Source of the DNA: an uncultured Lachnospiraceae bacterium
Lineage (GTDB): Bacteria; Bacillota; Clostridia; Lachnospirales; Lachnospiraceae
DNA: 48,240 nt
Direction of reading: 5' to 3'
Assembly: GCA_905233835.1 (NCBI GenBank)
Contig: CAJOGB010000001.1
Coordinates: forward strand, 1 to 48,240
Under the pieces are notes generated by a model. The model was not told the DNA's origin, made no database searches, and worked only from the letters and a program-made list of their open reading frames with translations. This document shows, piece after piece, positions 40,769 through 48,240 of the stretch; the first letter of the stretch is position 1, and each line of letters begins with the position of its first letter. Position numbers and translations under genes: made by a program.

Positions 40769-42107
40769 TTTCGAATCTGTCCTTTAATTCCTGGGGTGCT
40801 TCCGCTTCGATGGTACCCTTTGGATACTCGCCGTACTCACATCCCACGTTTCTTATTTCGATGTCATCCATCAATTCCCATTCCCATTTGTTTTTTATGG
40901 AAATGTTTTTCTTATAAATCTGGATGGTGCCCACACCGTTTCCGCCGTTCCAAAGATTTGTATGACGGAATCCACCATCCGGAGACTCATAGCGAATCTT
41001 TAACATATCTTTTTTGTCACAGGAAACCTCCACCTTTAACTTATGAAGGGGCGTCTCCTGCTCCACACGCCAAACCAGACGGTTTTTCTTTTCTGCAACT
41101 TTGTAGTTGGTCTTTGTTAAAGTCCAAAACTTAGAAAAGTTAAACTCTAAGGGCTGTCCTTCATACCAGAATGCGGAAAGCAGTTTTCCTTCAATGGCAA
41201 ACGGTCCAACCTTCGGACGACCGCCGCCGATATCGATAACGGAGTTTTCCAAACGCTTTCCGGTTAACTTACTTACCATGTTATTAGAGGAAAGCCAAAG
41301 CCAAGGGCTGGTAAAATCGCTTCCCCAGTTTTTATCCGCATATCCGTAGCAGGTATCCGGATCCACTTTATACTCTTCGCCGTTAAAGAAAACGGTTCCC
41401 GTAAATCCGGTCTTCATGCCCTGAGCATGCCAAAACATCTGAAAGGCATCCGTCTCACGAAGGGCCCAGCCTGCACCGTAGCCTACGTTAAAGGAAACTT
41501 TTTTATCAATCTGCAAATCCCAAATCATTTTTCCGGCATCGGTTAACCACTCAGGATGGTTCTTTGCCTCAACGTCAGAAATCTCCACACGACCCATGGT
41601 TCTGGTCTCGGAGCAGAAGCAATCTTCGGCACTGATAATAAAGGGAACTTCGTCCTTTACGGTCACATCATCCCATGCAAAGAATCGATGCAACTGGCAA
41701 GCACCCTCGCCCCAAGCTCCCGCCTTTACCATCATATAACTTGGGCGAATGCCGGCTTCTTTATTTCCCGGAAGCTGTCCAAAGACAGGCTCTTTTCCGC
41801 CCAATTCCGGATTTATTGTAAAAAACTCGATAAAGAATGCTTTTTCCTCACCGGTTTTTACGTTATGTCCGGTAAAAGAATGCCACCACCAGTCATAGCC
41901 TTCTTTTGCCAATGGTCCGTGAAGCATAAAGGCATCTCTGAATTCATCCGGATGGTTAAATCCGTTATCATTTCCCATGCCGTCTAAGGTCTCGGATACT
42001 TTCTCCGATACCGCACCTGCCGCCTCAGAAACTTTTTCCGAAACGGTTCCGGCTGCTTTATGAATCGCTTCTTTTTGTTTTTCTAAATCAATCTTCGGTA
42101 ATTCCAT
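40758..42107 (-). CDS. Tocopherol cyclase-like (CrtC/AttH-type lipocalin) protein
   Basis: A 449-residue protein with the start at 42107 (GGAG 5-8 nt upstream; the frame extends 10 codons into the phosphoglucomutase gene). The N-terminus (18-39) holds two 11-residue units (AAGTVSEKVSE, AAGAVSEKVSE). The rest is beta-rich with many Trp and shows the tocopherol cyclase/CrtC family pattern: an early DWWWHSFTG segment, CYGYADKNWG (the DKNWG motif) with SPWLWLSSNN after it, and IDIGGGRP. Family members cyclise or hydrate isoprenoid tails, or are lipid-binding lipocalin-like proteins; no such pathway is known here, so function is unassigned. It lies between phosphoglucomutase and pepD. Confidence 0.6.
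   Translation of the reverse strand: MELPKIDLEKQKEAIHKAAGTVSEKVSEAAGAVSEKVSETLDGMGNDNGFNHPDEFRDAFMLHGPLAKEGYDWWWHSFTGHNVKTGEEKAFFIEFFTINPELGGKEPVFGQLPGNKEAGIRPSYMMVKAGAWGEGACQLHRFFAWDDVTVKDEVPFIISAEDCFCSETRTMGRVEISDVEAKNHPEWLTDAGKMIWDLQIDKKVSFNVGYGAGWALRETDAFQMFWHAQGMKTGFTGTVFFNGEEYKVDPDTCYGYADKNWGSDFTSPWLWLSSNNMVSKLTGKRLENSVIDIGGGRPKVGPFAIEGKLLSAFWYEGQPLEFNFSKFWTLTKTNYKVAEKKNRLVWRVEQETPLHKLKVEVSCDKKDMLKIRYESPDGGFRHTNLWNGGNGVGTIQIYKKNISIKNKWEWELMDDIEIRNVGCEYGEYPKGTIEAEAPQELKDRFENEH
41991..42056 (-). repeat. Two tandem 33-bp units encoding 11-residue repeats
   Basis: The minus strand encodes AAGTVSEKVSE then AAGAVSEKVSE in register (residues 18-39 of the tocopherol-cyclase-like protein). The EKVSE core and 11-residue period are the same as in the CmpB-like protein tail at 15578-15676, although the two proteins are otherwise unrelated. 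Confidence 0.75.
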
Positions 42108-42117
42108 GTCAGACTCC

Positions 42118-43842
42118 TTACTTCCCCATAAACTCAATAAGCGCTTCCTTTAACGCCTCAAGTTTTTCTTCGCTATCTTCTAATGAAGTGCCTTTTACAC
42201 CAAAGTAAAATTTAATCTTTGGCTCCGTACCCGACGGACGAATGCAGCACCAGGAGTTATTCTCCAACTCAAAATACAATACGTTGGAGTTCGGCAAACC
42301 GGTAGGTGTTACCTCTTTGGTCTTTAAATCCTTACGCTCATCTTTGGTGTAGTCACGGAGCGCTTCCACACGAAGTCCCGCCAAAGATACCGGCGGATTT
42401 TTCCGCGCTTTTTCCATCATGTCGGAAATCTGCTTTGCTCCATCCATACCCTTTAAGGTAATGGTATGAAGTCCCTCTTTGAAATAGCCGTACTTTTCGT
42501 ACATTAAAAGCATGGCATCCCAAAGGGTCTTGCCCTGACTCTTATAAAAAGCCGCCACTTCGCAAAGAAGCATTACCGCTACGCAGGCATCCTTATCTCT
42601 CGCATAGGTTCCTGCCAAGCAACCGTAGCTTTCTTCCAAACCAAAGACATAGTGATAACTCTGGTTTTCTTCAAACAGGCGAATCTGCTCGCCGATATAT
42701 TTAAATCCGGTTAACACTTCAATTAAGTTCACGCCGTATTCTTTTGCGATAACCTTTGCCATATCTGTGGTTACAATAGTTTCTACCAATGCCGCATGGG
42801 GTGGCATGGTATGTTCCAGGGTGCGCTCCCGCAAAATGTATTCGGCGATTAACATTCCGGACATATTTCCCGTAAAGGAAACGTACTCGCCGGTCTTGGT
42901 ATCTTTACAATACACACCAAGTCGGTCGGCATCCGGGTCCGTGGCCAAAATAATATCGGCATTTACTTCCTTTGCAAGTTCCAATGCCAATGTATAAGCA
43001 TTGGGATCTTCCGGATTCGGATAAGGAAGGGTCGGGAAGTTTCCGTCCGGTGCTTCCTGCTCACGAACCACATAAACCTTTTCAAATCCAAGCTCTTTTA
43101 ACACGCGACGAACCGGCTTATTTCCGGATCCGTTTAAAGGTGTATATACGATGGAAAAATCCTTTGCCATCTCACGAATGACTTCCGGATGAATGGACTG
43201 CTTTTTAAGCTCCTTCATGTAAGCATCATCGATTTTCTCACCGATGTTGATGTAAAGCTTCGCCTCTCTGGCTTCGCTTACTTTCATGGTTTTACACTGA
43301 TGAAGATCCGTTACCTTTGCGACCTCAGCCAAAATGTTTTTATCATGGGGCGGTGTAATCTGCGCACCGTCTTCCCAGTAAACCTTATATCCGTTGTACT
43401 CTCTCGGGTTATGGCTGGCGGTAATCACAATACCAGCGATGCAGTGAAGTTCGCGTACCGCAAAAGATAACTCCGGTGTAGGACGAAGGGACTCAAAACG
43501 ATAGGCTTTGATTCCGTTGGCCGCCAAGCAAAGTGCCGCCTCTTTGGAAAACTCCGGTGACATCAAACGGCTGTCATAGGCGATGGCCACGCCTTTTTCC
43601 TGACCGCCCTGGGCGATAATATAATTCGCAAGACCTTGAGTCGCTTGACGCACGGTGTAAATATTCATACGGTTTGTGCCTGCTCCGATAATTCCACGAA
43701 GTCCTCCGGTACCAAACTCTAAACTTCTGTAAAAACGATCCTCGATCTCTTTTTCATCTGTTAAAGCGCTTAGTTCCGCCCGGGTTTTCTCATCGAAATA
43801 CTCGTCGGTGCACCACTGTTTATAGATCTCTTTGTAAGACAT
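42118..43842 (-). CDS. Phosphoglucomutase/phosphomannomutase
   Basis: A 574-residue alpha-D-phosphohexomutase that interconverts glucose 1-phosphate and glucose 6-phosphate, feeding glycogen and cell-envelope sugars. The phosphoserine is S143 in ITASHNPREYNG. Metal binding: TDPDADRLG (301-309; D302, D304 and D306). The sugar-binding loop is GLEESYG, and phosphate binding is RPSGTEPKIKFYF near the C-terminus. The length fits the PgcA-like eukaryote/Firmicute type. It has its own upstream region shared with greA (divergent), and the tocopherol-cyclase-like gene follows it. Genome context links it to glgB only distantly. Confidence 0.94.
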   Translation of the reverse strand: MSYKEIYKQWCTDEYFDEKTRAELSALTDEKEIEDRFYRSLEFGTGGLRGIIGAGTNRMNIYTVRQATQGLANYIIAQGGQEKGVAIAYDSRLMSPEFSKEAALCLAANGIKAYRFESLRPTPELSFAVRELHCIAGIVITASHNPREYNGYKVYWEDGAQITPPHDKNILAEVAKVTDLHQCKTMKVSEAREAKLYINIGEKIDDAYMKELKKQSIHPEVIREMAKDFSIVYTPLNGSGNKPVRRVLKELGFEKVYVVREQEAPDGNFPTLPYPNPEDPNAYTLALELAKEVNADIILATDPDADRLGVYCKDTKTGEYVSFTGNMSGMLIAEYILRERTLEHTMPPHAALVETIVTTDMAKVIAKEYGVNLIEVLTGFKYIGEQIRLFEENQSYHYVFGLEESYGCLAGTYARDKDACVAVMLLCEVAAFYKSQGKTLWDAMLLMYEKYGYFKEGLHTITLKGMDGAKQISDMMEKARKNPPVSLAGLRVEALRDYTKDERKDLKTKEVTPTGLPNSNVLYFELENNSWCCIRPSGTEPKIKFYFGVKGTSLEDSEEKLEALKEALIEFMGK

Positions 43843-43948
43843 AAACCCATCTCTCCTTGAAACCTTTTAAAAACAATTCCCTGAACATATATTATATAGG
43901 AAATAGGTTTATTTTTCATTAGCAAAAGAAGATTTTTCCGCAAAATCG

Positions 43949-43957
43949 TGGTATGAT
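43949..43957 (+). promoter_or_regulatory. Extended -10 promoter of greA
   Basis: TG-G-TATGAT (43949-43957) is an extended -10 element. A -35 is not clear, as is usual for extended -10 promoters. The start site is near 43964, about 33 nt before the greA ATG; GGAG lies 5 nt before the start codon. The phosphoglucomutase gene is transcribed divergently from the same 150-bp region, where a minus-strand TATAAT near 43892-43897 may serve as its -10. Confidence 0.6.
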
Positions 43958-43996
43958 AGGGAAGTATTTTTATTCTAAAAATTTTATGGAGTAACT

Positions 43997-44497
43997 ATGA
44001 AACCACAGCTTACAAAAAACGATGTTGAAAAAATAGAAGCGGAAATCCGCGAGAGAACGTTGGTTCAAAGACCAAAACTCATTCAGGAGTTAAAAGAAGC
44101 CAGAGCCCAGGGGGACTTGTCCGAGAACTTTGAGTACTACGCAGCAAAGCGTGCCAAAGGACAAAACGACAGCCGCATCCGCTATTTAGAGAATATGATT
44201 AAAAACGCCATCATCATTGATGATACATCTTCAGAGGGAGAGGTTTCTTTAAACAATACCGTTACCTTTAAGTATGTAGATGATGACGAAGAAGAAACTG
44301 TAAAGATTGTAACTTCCATCCGCGGAAATACCGTATCCGGAAAGATTTCAAACGAATCTCCCATCGGAAAATCTTTGCTTGGACATAAGGTGGGTGACAT
44401 TTGTGAAGTGGAATTGCCAAACGGTGGAAGCTACGAGATTCAGATTACCTCTTTGGACCAGACTACCGGAGATGATGACTCCATCAGAACATACTAA
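43997..44497 (+). CDS. greA: Transcription elongation factor GreA
   Basis: A 166-residue factor that rescues backtracked RNA polymerase by stimulating transcript cleavage. The N-terminal coiled coil carries the family pattern EARAQGDLSENFEYYAAKRAKG, with the acidic tip D50/E53-type residues. The C-terminal FKBP-like domain contains NNTVTFKYVDDDEEETVKIV and ESPIGKSLLGHKVGDICEVELPNG. It is a monocistronic unit with its own extended -10 promoter and a strong terminator. A short acidic C-terminal tail (TTGDDDSIRTY) is slightly longer than usual. Confidence 0.95.
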   Translation: MKPQLTKNDVEKIEAEIRERTLVQRPKLIQELKEARAQGDLSENFEYYAAKRAKGQNDSRIRYLENMIKNAIIIDDTSSEGEVSLNNTVTFKYVDDDEEETVKIVTSIRGNTVSGKISNESPIGKSLLGHKVGDICEVELPNGGSYEIQITSLDQTTGDDDSIRTY

Positions 44498-44527
44498 ATA
44501 GTTTCCACCTCTCGCAAAAAGGTATAG

Positions 44528-44573
44528 AAAAAAACAGGAGATAGAGAACAATGCTCTATCTCCTGTTTTTTAT
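44528..44573. terminator. Bidirectional terminator between greA and the ATP synthase operon
   Basis: A long stem, AACAGGAGATAGAG / CTCTATCTCCTGTT, with a 7-nt loop (AACAATG) is flanked by A-runs on the left and T-runs on the right, so it works on both strands. It closes greA (plus) and the atp operon (minus), whose last gene stops at 44573. Confidence 0.93.
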
Positions 44574-44791
44574 TATTTCTGTTTCTTGCGCTGTTCATAC
44601 AGCAGTTGAAGCATATCTTCTTCGTATTTTTCGTCGGAGTACTTCGCTAGTTCCTCCATAATATGCTTCTCTTTTCCCGCCAAACGACTCAGCTCCGCTT
44701 CGAGCTTCGCCTTTTCGGTCTGGATGAACTGAAGCTCAATCTTTAAATCATGAATGGCTTCTTTGTTGTAGATTTGTCGTTTATTTTCCAT
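44573..44791 (-). CDS. Small coiled-coil protein at the end of the atp operon
   Basis: A 72-residue protein, almost entirely charged amphipathic helix (Glu, Lys, Leu-rich heptads from residue 10 to 70), no membrane segment. Its ATG is 5 bp after the atpC stop, with only a weak AGGG site, and it is followed directly by the operon terminator. It is too short and simple to assign. The spacing and in-frame conservation of heptads support a real gene; it could bind the ATP synthase stalk or be unrelated. Confidence 0.6.
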   Translation of the reverse strand: MENKRQIYNKEAIHDLKIELQFIQTEKAKLEAELSRLAGKEKHIMEELAKYSDEKYEEDMLQLLYEQRKKQK

Positions 44792-44796
44792 ATACG

Positions 44797-45204
44797 CTAC
44801 CCTACAATCGTCTGACGAACCAAAGCGCGCTTTAAGGCAAGCTCCGCGCGAAGAACATCCAAGCCTTCTTCCTTAGCGGAAAGTCTTTTCTGGGCACGTT
44901 CTTCCGCAGCTTTTGCACGAGCTACGTCGATTTCCTCCGGCCACTCCGCCACTTCCGCAAGAAGAGTCACCTTATCATTCAAAATCTCGGAAAATCCCGC
45001 GTGTACTGCTGCCTTTTTCTCTCCATCCTCTTCGTGGATGGTAACAACTCCGGGCGCTAAAACAACCGTGGTAGGCACATGGTTTTTATAAACACCGATT
45101 TCGCCTTCTGTGGTATTAAACTCAATCATAGACGCATCGCCTTTGTAGAAAACGCGATCCGGCGTGATGATTTCAACCACGAATTTGTTGCTCGCTTCTG
45201 CCAT
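44797..45204 (-). CDS. atpC: ATP synthase F1 subunit epsilon
   Basis: The 135-residue central-stalk subunit that couples rotation to catalysis and can inhibit hydrolysis. The N-terminal beta-sandwich (1-85; VVEIITPDRVFYKGDASMIEFNTTEGEIGVYKNHVPT) and the C-terminal two-helix hairpin (about 88-133; ARAKAAEERAQKRL) are both present. It follows atpD by 11 bp. Confidence 0.97.
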   Translation of the reverse strand: MAEASNKFVVEIITPDRVFYKGDASMIEFNTTEGEIGVYKNHVPTTVVLAPGVVTIHEEDGEKKAAVHAGFSEILNDKVTLLAEVAEWPEEIDVARAKAAEERAQKRLSAKEEGLDVLRAELALKRALVRQTIVG

Positions 45205-45215
45205 GGACTGCCTCC

Positions 45216-46607
45216 TTAGTTCATTTTCGCACGAACTTCGTCAATCGTACCTGCATTTAAGAAATAACCTTCCGGCACGTCATCCATACGACCTTCCAAG
45301 ATCTCTTTGAATCCACGGATGGTCTCTGCAATCGGAACATACTTTCCGTCTAATCCGGTAAACTGTGTTGCAACAAAGAACGGCTGTGACAAGAATCTTT
45401 GTACTTTACGAGCACGAGATACAACCAGCTTATCCTCTTCGGAAAGTTCGTCCATACCAAGGATGGCGATGATATCCTGTAACTCTTTGTACTTCTGTAA
45501 GATTTCCTGAACGCCACGGGCAACTTCAAAGTGTTCCTGACCAACGATACGCGGATCAAGAATACGTGAAGTTGATCCCAAAGGATCCACTGCCGGGTAA
45601 ATACCAAGCTCTGCGATGGAACGCTCCAATACTGTGGTTGCGTCCAAGTGAGCGAATGTAGTCGCCGGAGCCGGGTCGGTCAAGTCGTCCGCCGGTACGT
45701 ATACTGCCTGAACGGATGTGATAGAACCATTCTTTGTGGAAGTAATACGCTCCTGCAAAGCACCCATCTCGGTAGCAAGTGTCGGCTGGTAACCTACTGC
45801 TGAAGGCATACGTCCAAGCAAAGCGGAAACCTCAGAACCTGCCTGAGTAAAACGGAAGATGTTATCGATGAAGAGTAACACATCCTTTCCACCTTTATCA
45901 CGGAAGTACTCTGCCATGGTAAGTCCGGTAAGACCAACTCTCATACGAGCTCCGGGTGGTTCGTTCATCTGTCCGAATACCATGCAGGTCTTGTCGATAA
46001 CCCCGGATTCCTTCATTTCGTAATAAAGGTCATTTCCTTCACGAGTACGCTCGCCTACACCGGTAAATACGGAATATCCACCGTGCTCGGTTGCAATATT
46101 ATGAATCAATTCCTGGATAAGTACGGTTTTACCTACACCGGCACCACCGAACAAACCAATCTTTCCACCTCTTTGGTAGGGGCAAAGAAGATCTACGACT
46201 TTGATTCCTGTTTCTAACATTTCGGAAGAAGTTGCCTGTTCTTCAAAAGTCGGTGCCGGTCTGTGAATCGGCATACGCTCTGAAGTCTTCGGAGCTTCTC
46301 CATTATCAATTGGTTCACCAAGTACGTTAAAGATTCGTCCTAAGGTTTCCTCACCAACCGGTACCGAAATCGGTGCTCCGGTGGAAACGGCATCCATACC
46401 GCGAACAAGTCCGTCGGTAGGTCCTAAGGCGATGCAACGTACGGTATCATCTCCCAGATGCTGTGCAACCTCGACAACAAGTTTGGTTTTATCTGTTCTT
46501 GTAATCTCGATTGCGTCATTGATTTCGGGAAGTTCACCCTCCGGGAACTTAACGTCAATGACCGCACTGATGATCTGAGTGATTTTTCCTGTATTTGTAT
46601 TTGCCAT
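45216..46607 (-). CDS. atpD: ATP synthase F1 subunit beta
   Basis: The 463-residue catalytic subunit. Walker A GGAGVGKTVL (about 153-162) with the preceding LFGG, the catalytic Glu region VGERTREGNDLY, Walker B DVLLFIDNIFRF and the DELSEED loop region (MDELSEEDKL) are visible. It lies between atpG and atpC in the usual order. The whole frame is intact, in contrast to atpA. Confidence 0.98.
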   Translation of the reverse strand: MANTNTGKITQIISAVIDVKFPEGELPEINDAIEITRTDKTKLVVEVAQHLGDDTVRCIALGPTDGLVRGMDAVSTGAPISVPVGEETLGRIFNVLGEPIDNGEAPKTSERMPIHRPAPTFEEQATSSEMLETGIKVVDLLCPYQRGGKIGLFGGAGVGKTVLIQELIHNIATEHGGYSVFTGVGERTREGNDLYYEMKESGVIDKTCMVFGQMNEPPGARMRVGLTGLTMAEYFRDKGGKDVLLFIDNIFRFTQAGSEVSALLGRMPSAVGYQPTLATEMGALQERITSTKNGSITSVQAVYVPADDLTDPAPATTFAHLDATTVLERSIAELGIYPAVDPLGSTSRILDPRIVGQEHFEVARGVQEILQKYKELQDIIAILGMDELSEEDKLVVSRARKVQRFLSQPFFVATQFTGLDGKYVPIAETIRGFKEILEGRMDDVPEGYFLNAGTIDEVRAKMN

Positions 46608-46632
46608 TTTCTTGAATCACTCCTTTTCTTTC

Positions 46633-47499
46633 TTACGAGATAGCTTCTGCTCCCGCAATAATCTCTGTTAATTCCTGAGTAATCGATCCCTGACGAGCTC
46701 TGTTGTAAGAAAGTGTCAGGTTCTCAATCATCTCCTCAGCGTTTGAGGTAGCAGAATCCATTGCCTGCATTCTGGCACCATTTTCACTGGCAACTGCCTC
46801 GATCAGTGCTCCGTATACCAAGCTGGTTACGTACTTCGGAATGATCATTCCGATGGCTTCCTCCGGATTCGGCTCAAAGTTCATTAAAACATTGGAACCC
46901 TCGCCGGACTCTGCAATCTCTTCCTCGGAAATCTCAACCGGTAACAGTTTTAACAGCTTTGGTTCATGAACCACTGTGTTTTTAAAGTGTGTATACGCCA
47001 GATAAATTTCTGTAATCTCTCCGGCAGCATATGCATCCAACAACTGTTTACAAATGCGGCTTGCGTCGTCATAGGTCGGCGCTTCCATCACATCCGACTC
47101 ATCCACTGCCACTTGGTAGCCTCTGTGGGTAAGTCCTTCCATACCTTTTCGTCCGATACAGTAAAGCTGAGAGTTTTCCGGAGTAATCTCATCAAAATCT
47201 CGAATGAGCTTTACCACGTTGGAGTTGTATCCTCCCGCAAGACCACGGTTGGAAGAAATCACGATGACTCCCTTCTTTCCGCCGTCGCGTTGCATCAGAT
47301 ACGGATGGTTGATGTTTTTTGTCTTCGCAAGCATGGAACAAATCGTATTGTACATGTAGTTAAAATACGGTGTGGTGCTCTCTGCATGCTGTTTTGCCTT
47401 TTGTAACTTAACGGTGGATACAAGCTTCATAGCCTTTGTAATCTGCTGCGTACTGGAAATACTGGTTCTACGACGCTTTATATCTCTCATTGAGGCCAT
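46633..47499 (-). CDS. atpG: ATP synthase F1 subunit gamma
   Basis: The 288-residue rotor subunit. The N-terminal helix RDIKRRRTSISSTQQITKAMKLVSTVKLQKA and the C-terminal helix AMDSATSNAEEMIENLTLSYNRARQ, which form the coiled-coil rotor shaft, are present; the central Rossmann-like domain has VIVISSNRGLAGGYNSNV. It is 33 bp after the remaining atpA reading frame, with a GGTGG-type site. The order atpA-atpG-atpD-atpC is standard. Confidence 0.97.
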   Translation of the reverse strand: MASMRDIKRRRTSISSTQQITKAMKLVSTVKLQKAKQHAESTTPYFNYMYNTICSMLAKTKNINHPYLMQRDGGKKGVIVISSNRGLAGGYNSNVVKLIRDFDEITPENSQLYCIGRKGMEGLTHRGYQVAVDESDVMEAPTYDDASRICKQLLDAYAAGEITEIYLAYTHFKNTVVHEPKLLKLLPVEISEEEIAESGEGSNVLMNFEPNPEEAIGMIIPKYVTSLVYGALIEAVASENGARMQAMDSATSNAEEMIENLTLSYNRARQGSITQELTEIIAGAEAIS

Positions 47500-47532
47500 G
47501 TGCTTTCACCACCTTTCTTAAACATGATTTCC

Positions 47533-48240
47533 TTAAGCCAAAACGAATGGTTTCTTTGCCTCTTCGATGGCCTGGATTAATTTCTTTTCCATATCCTCTT
47601 CCAAGACCTTCTTTTCACGGATGGACTGCGGAACTTCCGGATATTTTGTCTTTACATGTTCAAAAAGGGCAGATTCAAATTCAAGCACTTTCTCTGTCGG
47701 AATATCCAAAAGATACTTCTGAGTCGCTGCGTAGATAATCATAATCTGATCTTCTACCGGCATTGGCTTGTACTGTGGCTGTTTCAAGATTTCCTGAACT
47801 CTTTCACCCTGTGCCAATGTCTCAGCGGTATCCTTATCAAGTTCGGATCCGAACTGAGCAAATGCTGCCAATTCACGGTACTGAGCAAGCTCGGTACGAA
47901 TTGGAGCTGCAATCTTTTTCATCGCCTTAATCTACGGAAAGACCCGCATTAATCGCCGGGCTCTGGCCTGCATTGAAGGCGTCTGTCTCTAAGTAAATCT
48001 GACCGTCGGTAATGGAAATTACGTTGGTCGGAATGTACGCGGATACGTCACCTGCCTGGGTTTCGATAATCGGTAACGCGGTTAAGGAACCACCACCGAG
48101 TTCATCGGAAAGTCGAGCTGCACGCTCTAACAATCTTGAATGCAGGTAGAATACGTCACCCGGATATGCTTCACGTCCTGGTGGACGACGAAGAAGTAAG
48201 GAAAGTGTACGGTATGCAGTTGCATGCTTACTTAAATCAT
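47533..48240 (-). pseudogene. atpA: ATP synthase F1 subunit alpha, C-terminal part, frame-disrupted (partial)
   Basis: The catalytic-hexamer alpha subunit, cut by the window edge. From 48240 the frame reads the conserved PPGREAYPGDVFYLHSRLLE and GDVSAYIPTNVISITDGQIY to INAGLSV, then GAT and a TAA stop at 47927. The next frame resumes at IKAMKKIAAPIRTELAQYRE and runs intact to 47533. The family has SRVGGxAQ between SV and IKA; those codons are absent, and the remaining G of the Gln codon is next to GTA. So 23 nt appear deleted at 47932/47933. SRVGG is near-invariant, so the protein as read would be non-functional. An assembly error is a real possibility. Confidence 0.93.

Overview
The window looks like a chromosomal segment of a motile, anaerobic, low-to-mid GC Firmicute, most likely a member of the Lachnospiraceae; genus is not decidable from sequence alone. 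Evidence: the 5' end of a 16S rRNA gene with the Lachnospiraceae-type start, [FeFe]-hydrogenase maturases HydG and HydF, an anaerobic ribonucleotide reductase-type activase, glgB, a DUF6240 protein next to flagellin, and a monoderm Tad pilus locus with DUF5702 and DUF6382-FHA proteins. The content is mostly housekeeping and cell-surface genes. I see no phage, IS element, CRISPR array or tRNA.

Layout. 1-440 (minus): start of an rrn operon with two tandem sigma-A promoters and a structured leader. 445-18942 (minus): CvpA-like protein, DUF5711 protein, glgB, a TPR/AAA+ ATPase (frameshifted), AI-2E family transporter, aconitase-family hydratase, coiled-coil protein, gpsA (broken), hydF, hydG, HD protein, CmpB-like membrane protein, SRP RNA, carboxylesterase and tadA. 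19037-20298 (plus): radical-SAM activase and GNAT acetyltransferase, ending in a strong terminator. 20327-21742 (minus): HIT protein and a flavodoxin/SCP2 fusion. 21947-26904 (plus): flagellar island of a 995-residue DUF6240 protein, flagellin and a FliS-like chaperone, with sigma-D-type promoters. 27116-35557 (plus): ten-gene Tad/Flp pilus operon. 35586-43842 (minus): recR, ybaB, dnaX, pfk, pepD, a tocopherol-cyclase-like gene and phosphoglucomutase. 43997-44497 (plus): greA. 44573-48240 (minus): end of the F1 ATP synthase operon (atpA-G-D-C) plus a small coiled-coil gene.

How the genes work together. The flagellin leader can fold into two small hairpins that each present GGA in the loop, directly downstream of a sigma-28/SigD-type promoter; this is the layout of a CsrA (CsrA-FliW-flagellin) control point. 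The pilus operon encodes a TadZ-like protein with a degenerate P-loop, the CpaF motor, TadB, a TadC with an added ectodomain, a Flp pilin, two TadE-like pseudopilins, a DUF5702 prepilin-like protein, a prepilin peptidase and an FHA protein. Several of these genes overlap.

Caution on sequence quality or gene decay. Three normally intact genes are frame-disrupted: atpA by an apparent 23-nt deletion, gpsA by a deletion of about 17 nt, and the TPR/AAA gene by one missing A in a homopolymer. The radical-SAM activase has AAG where its ribosome-binding site predicts ATG. These may be assembly or consensus errors, or real lesions; reads would decide.
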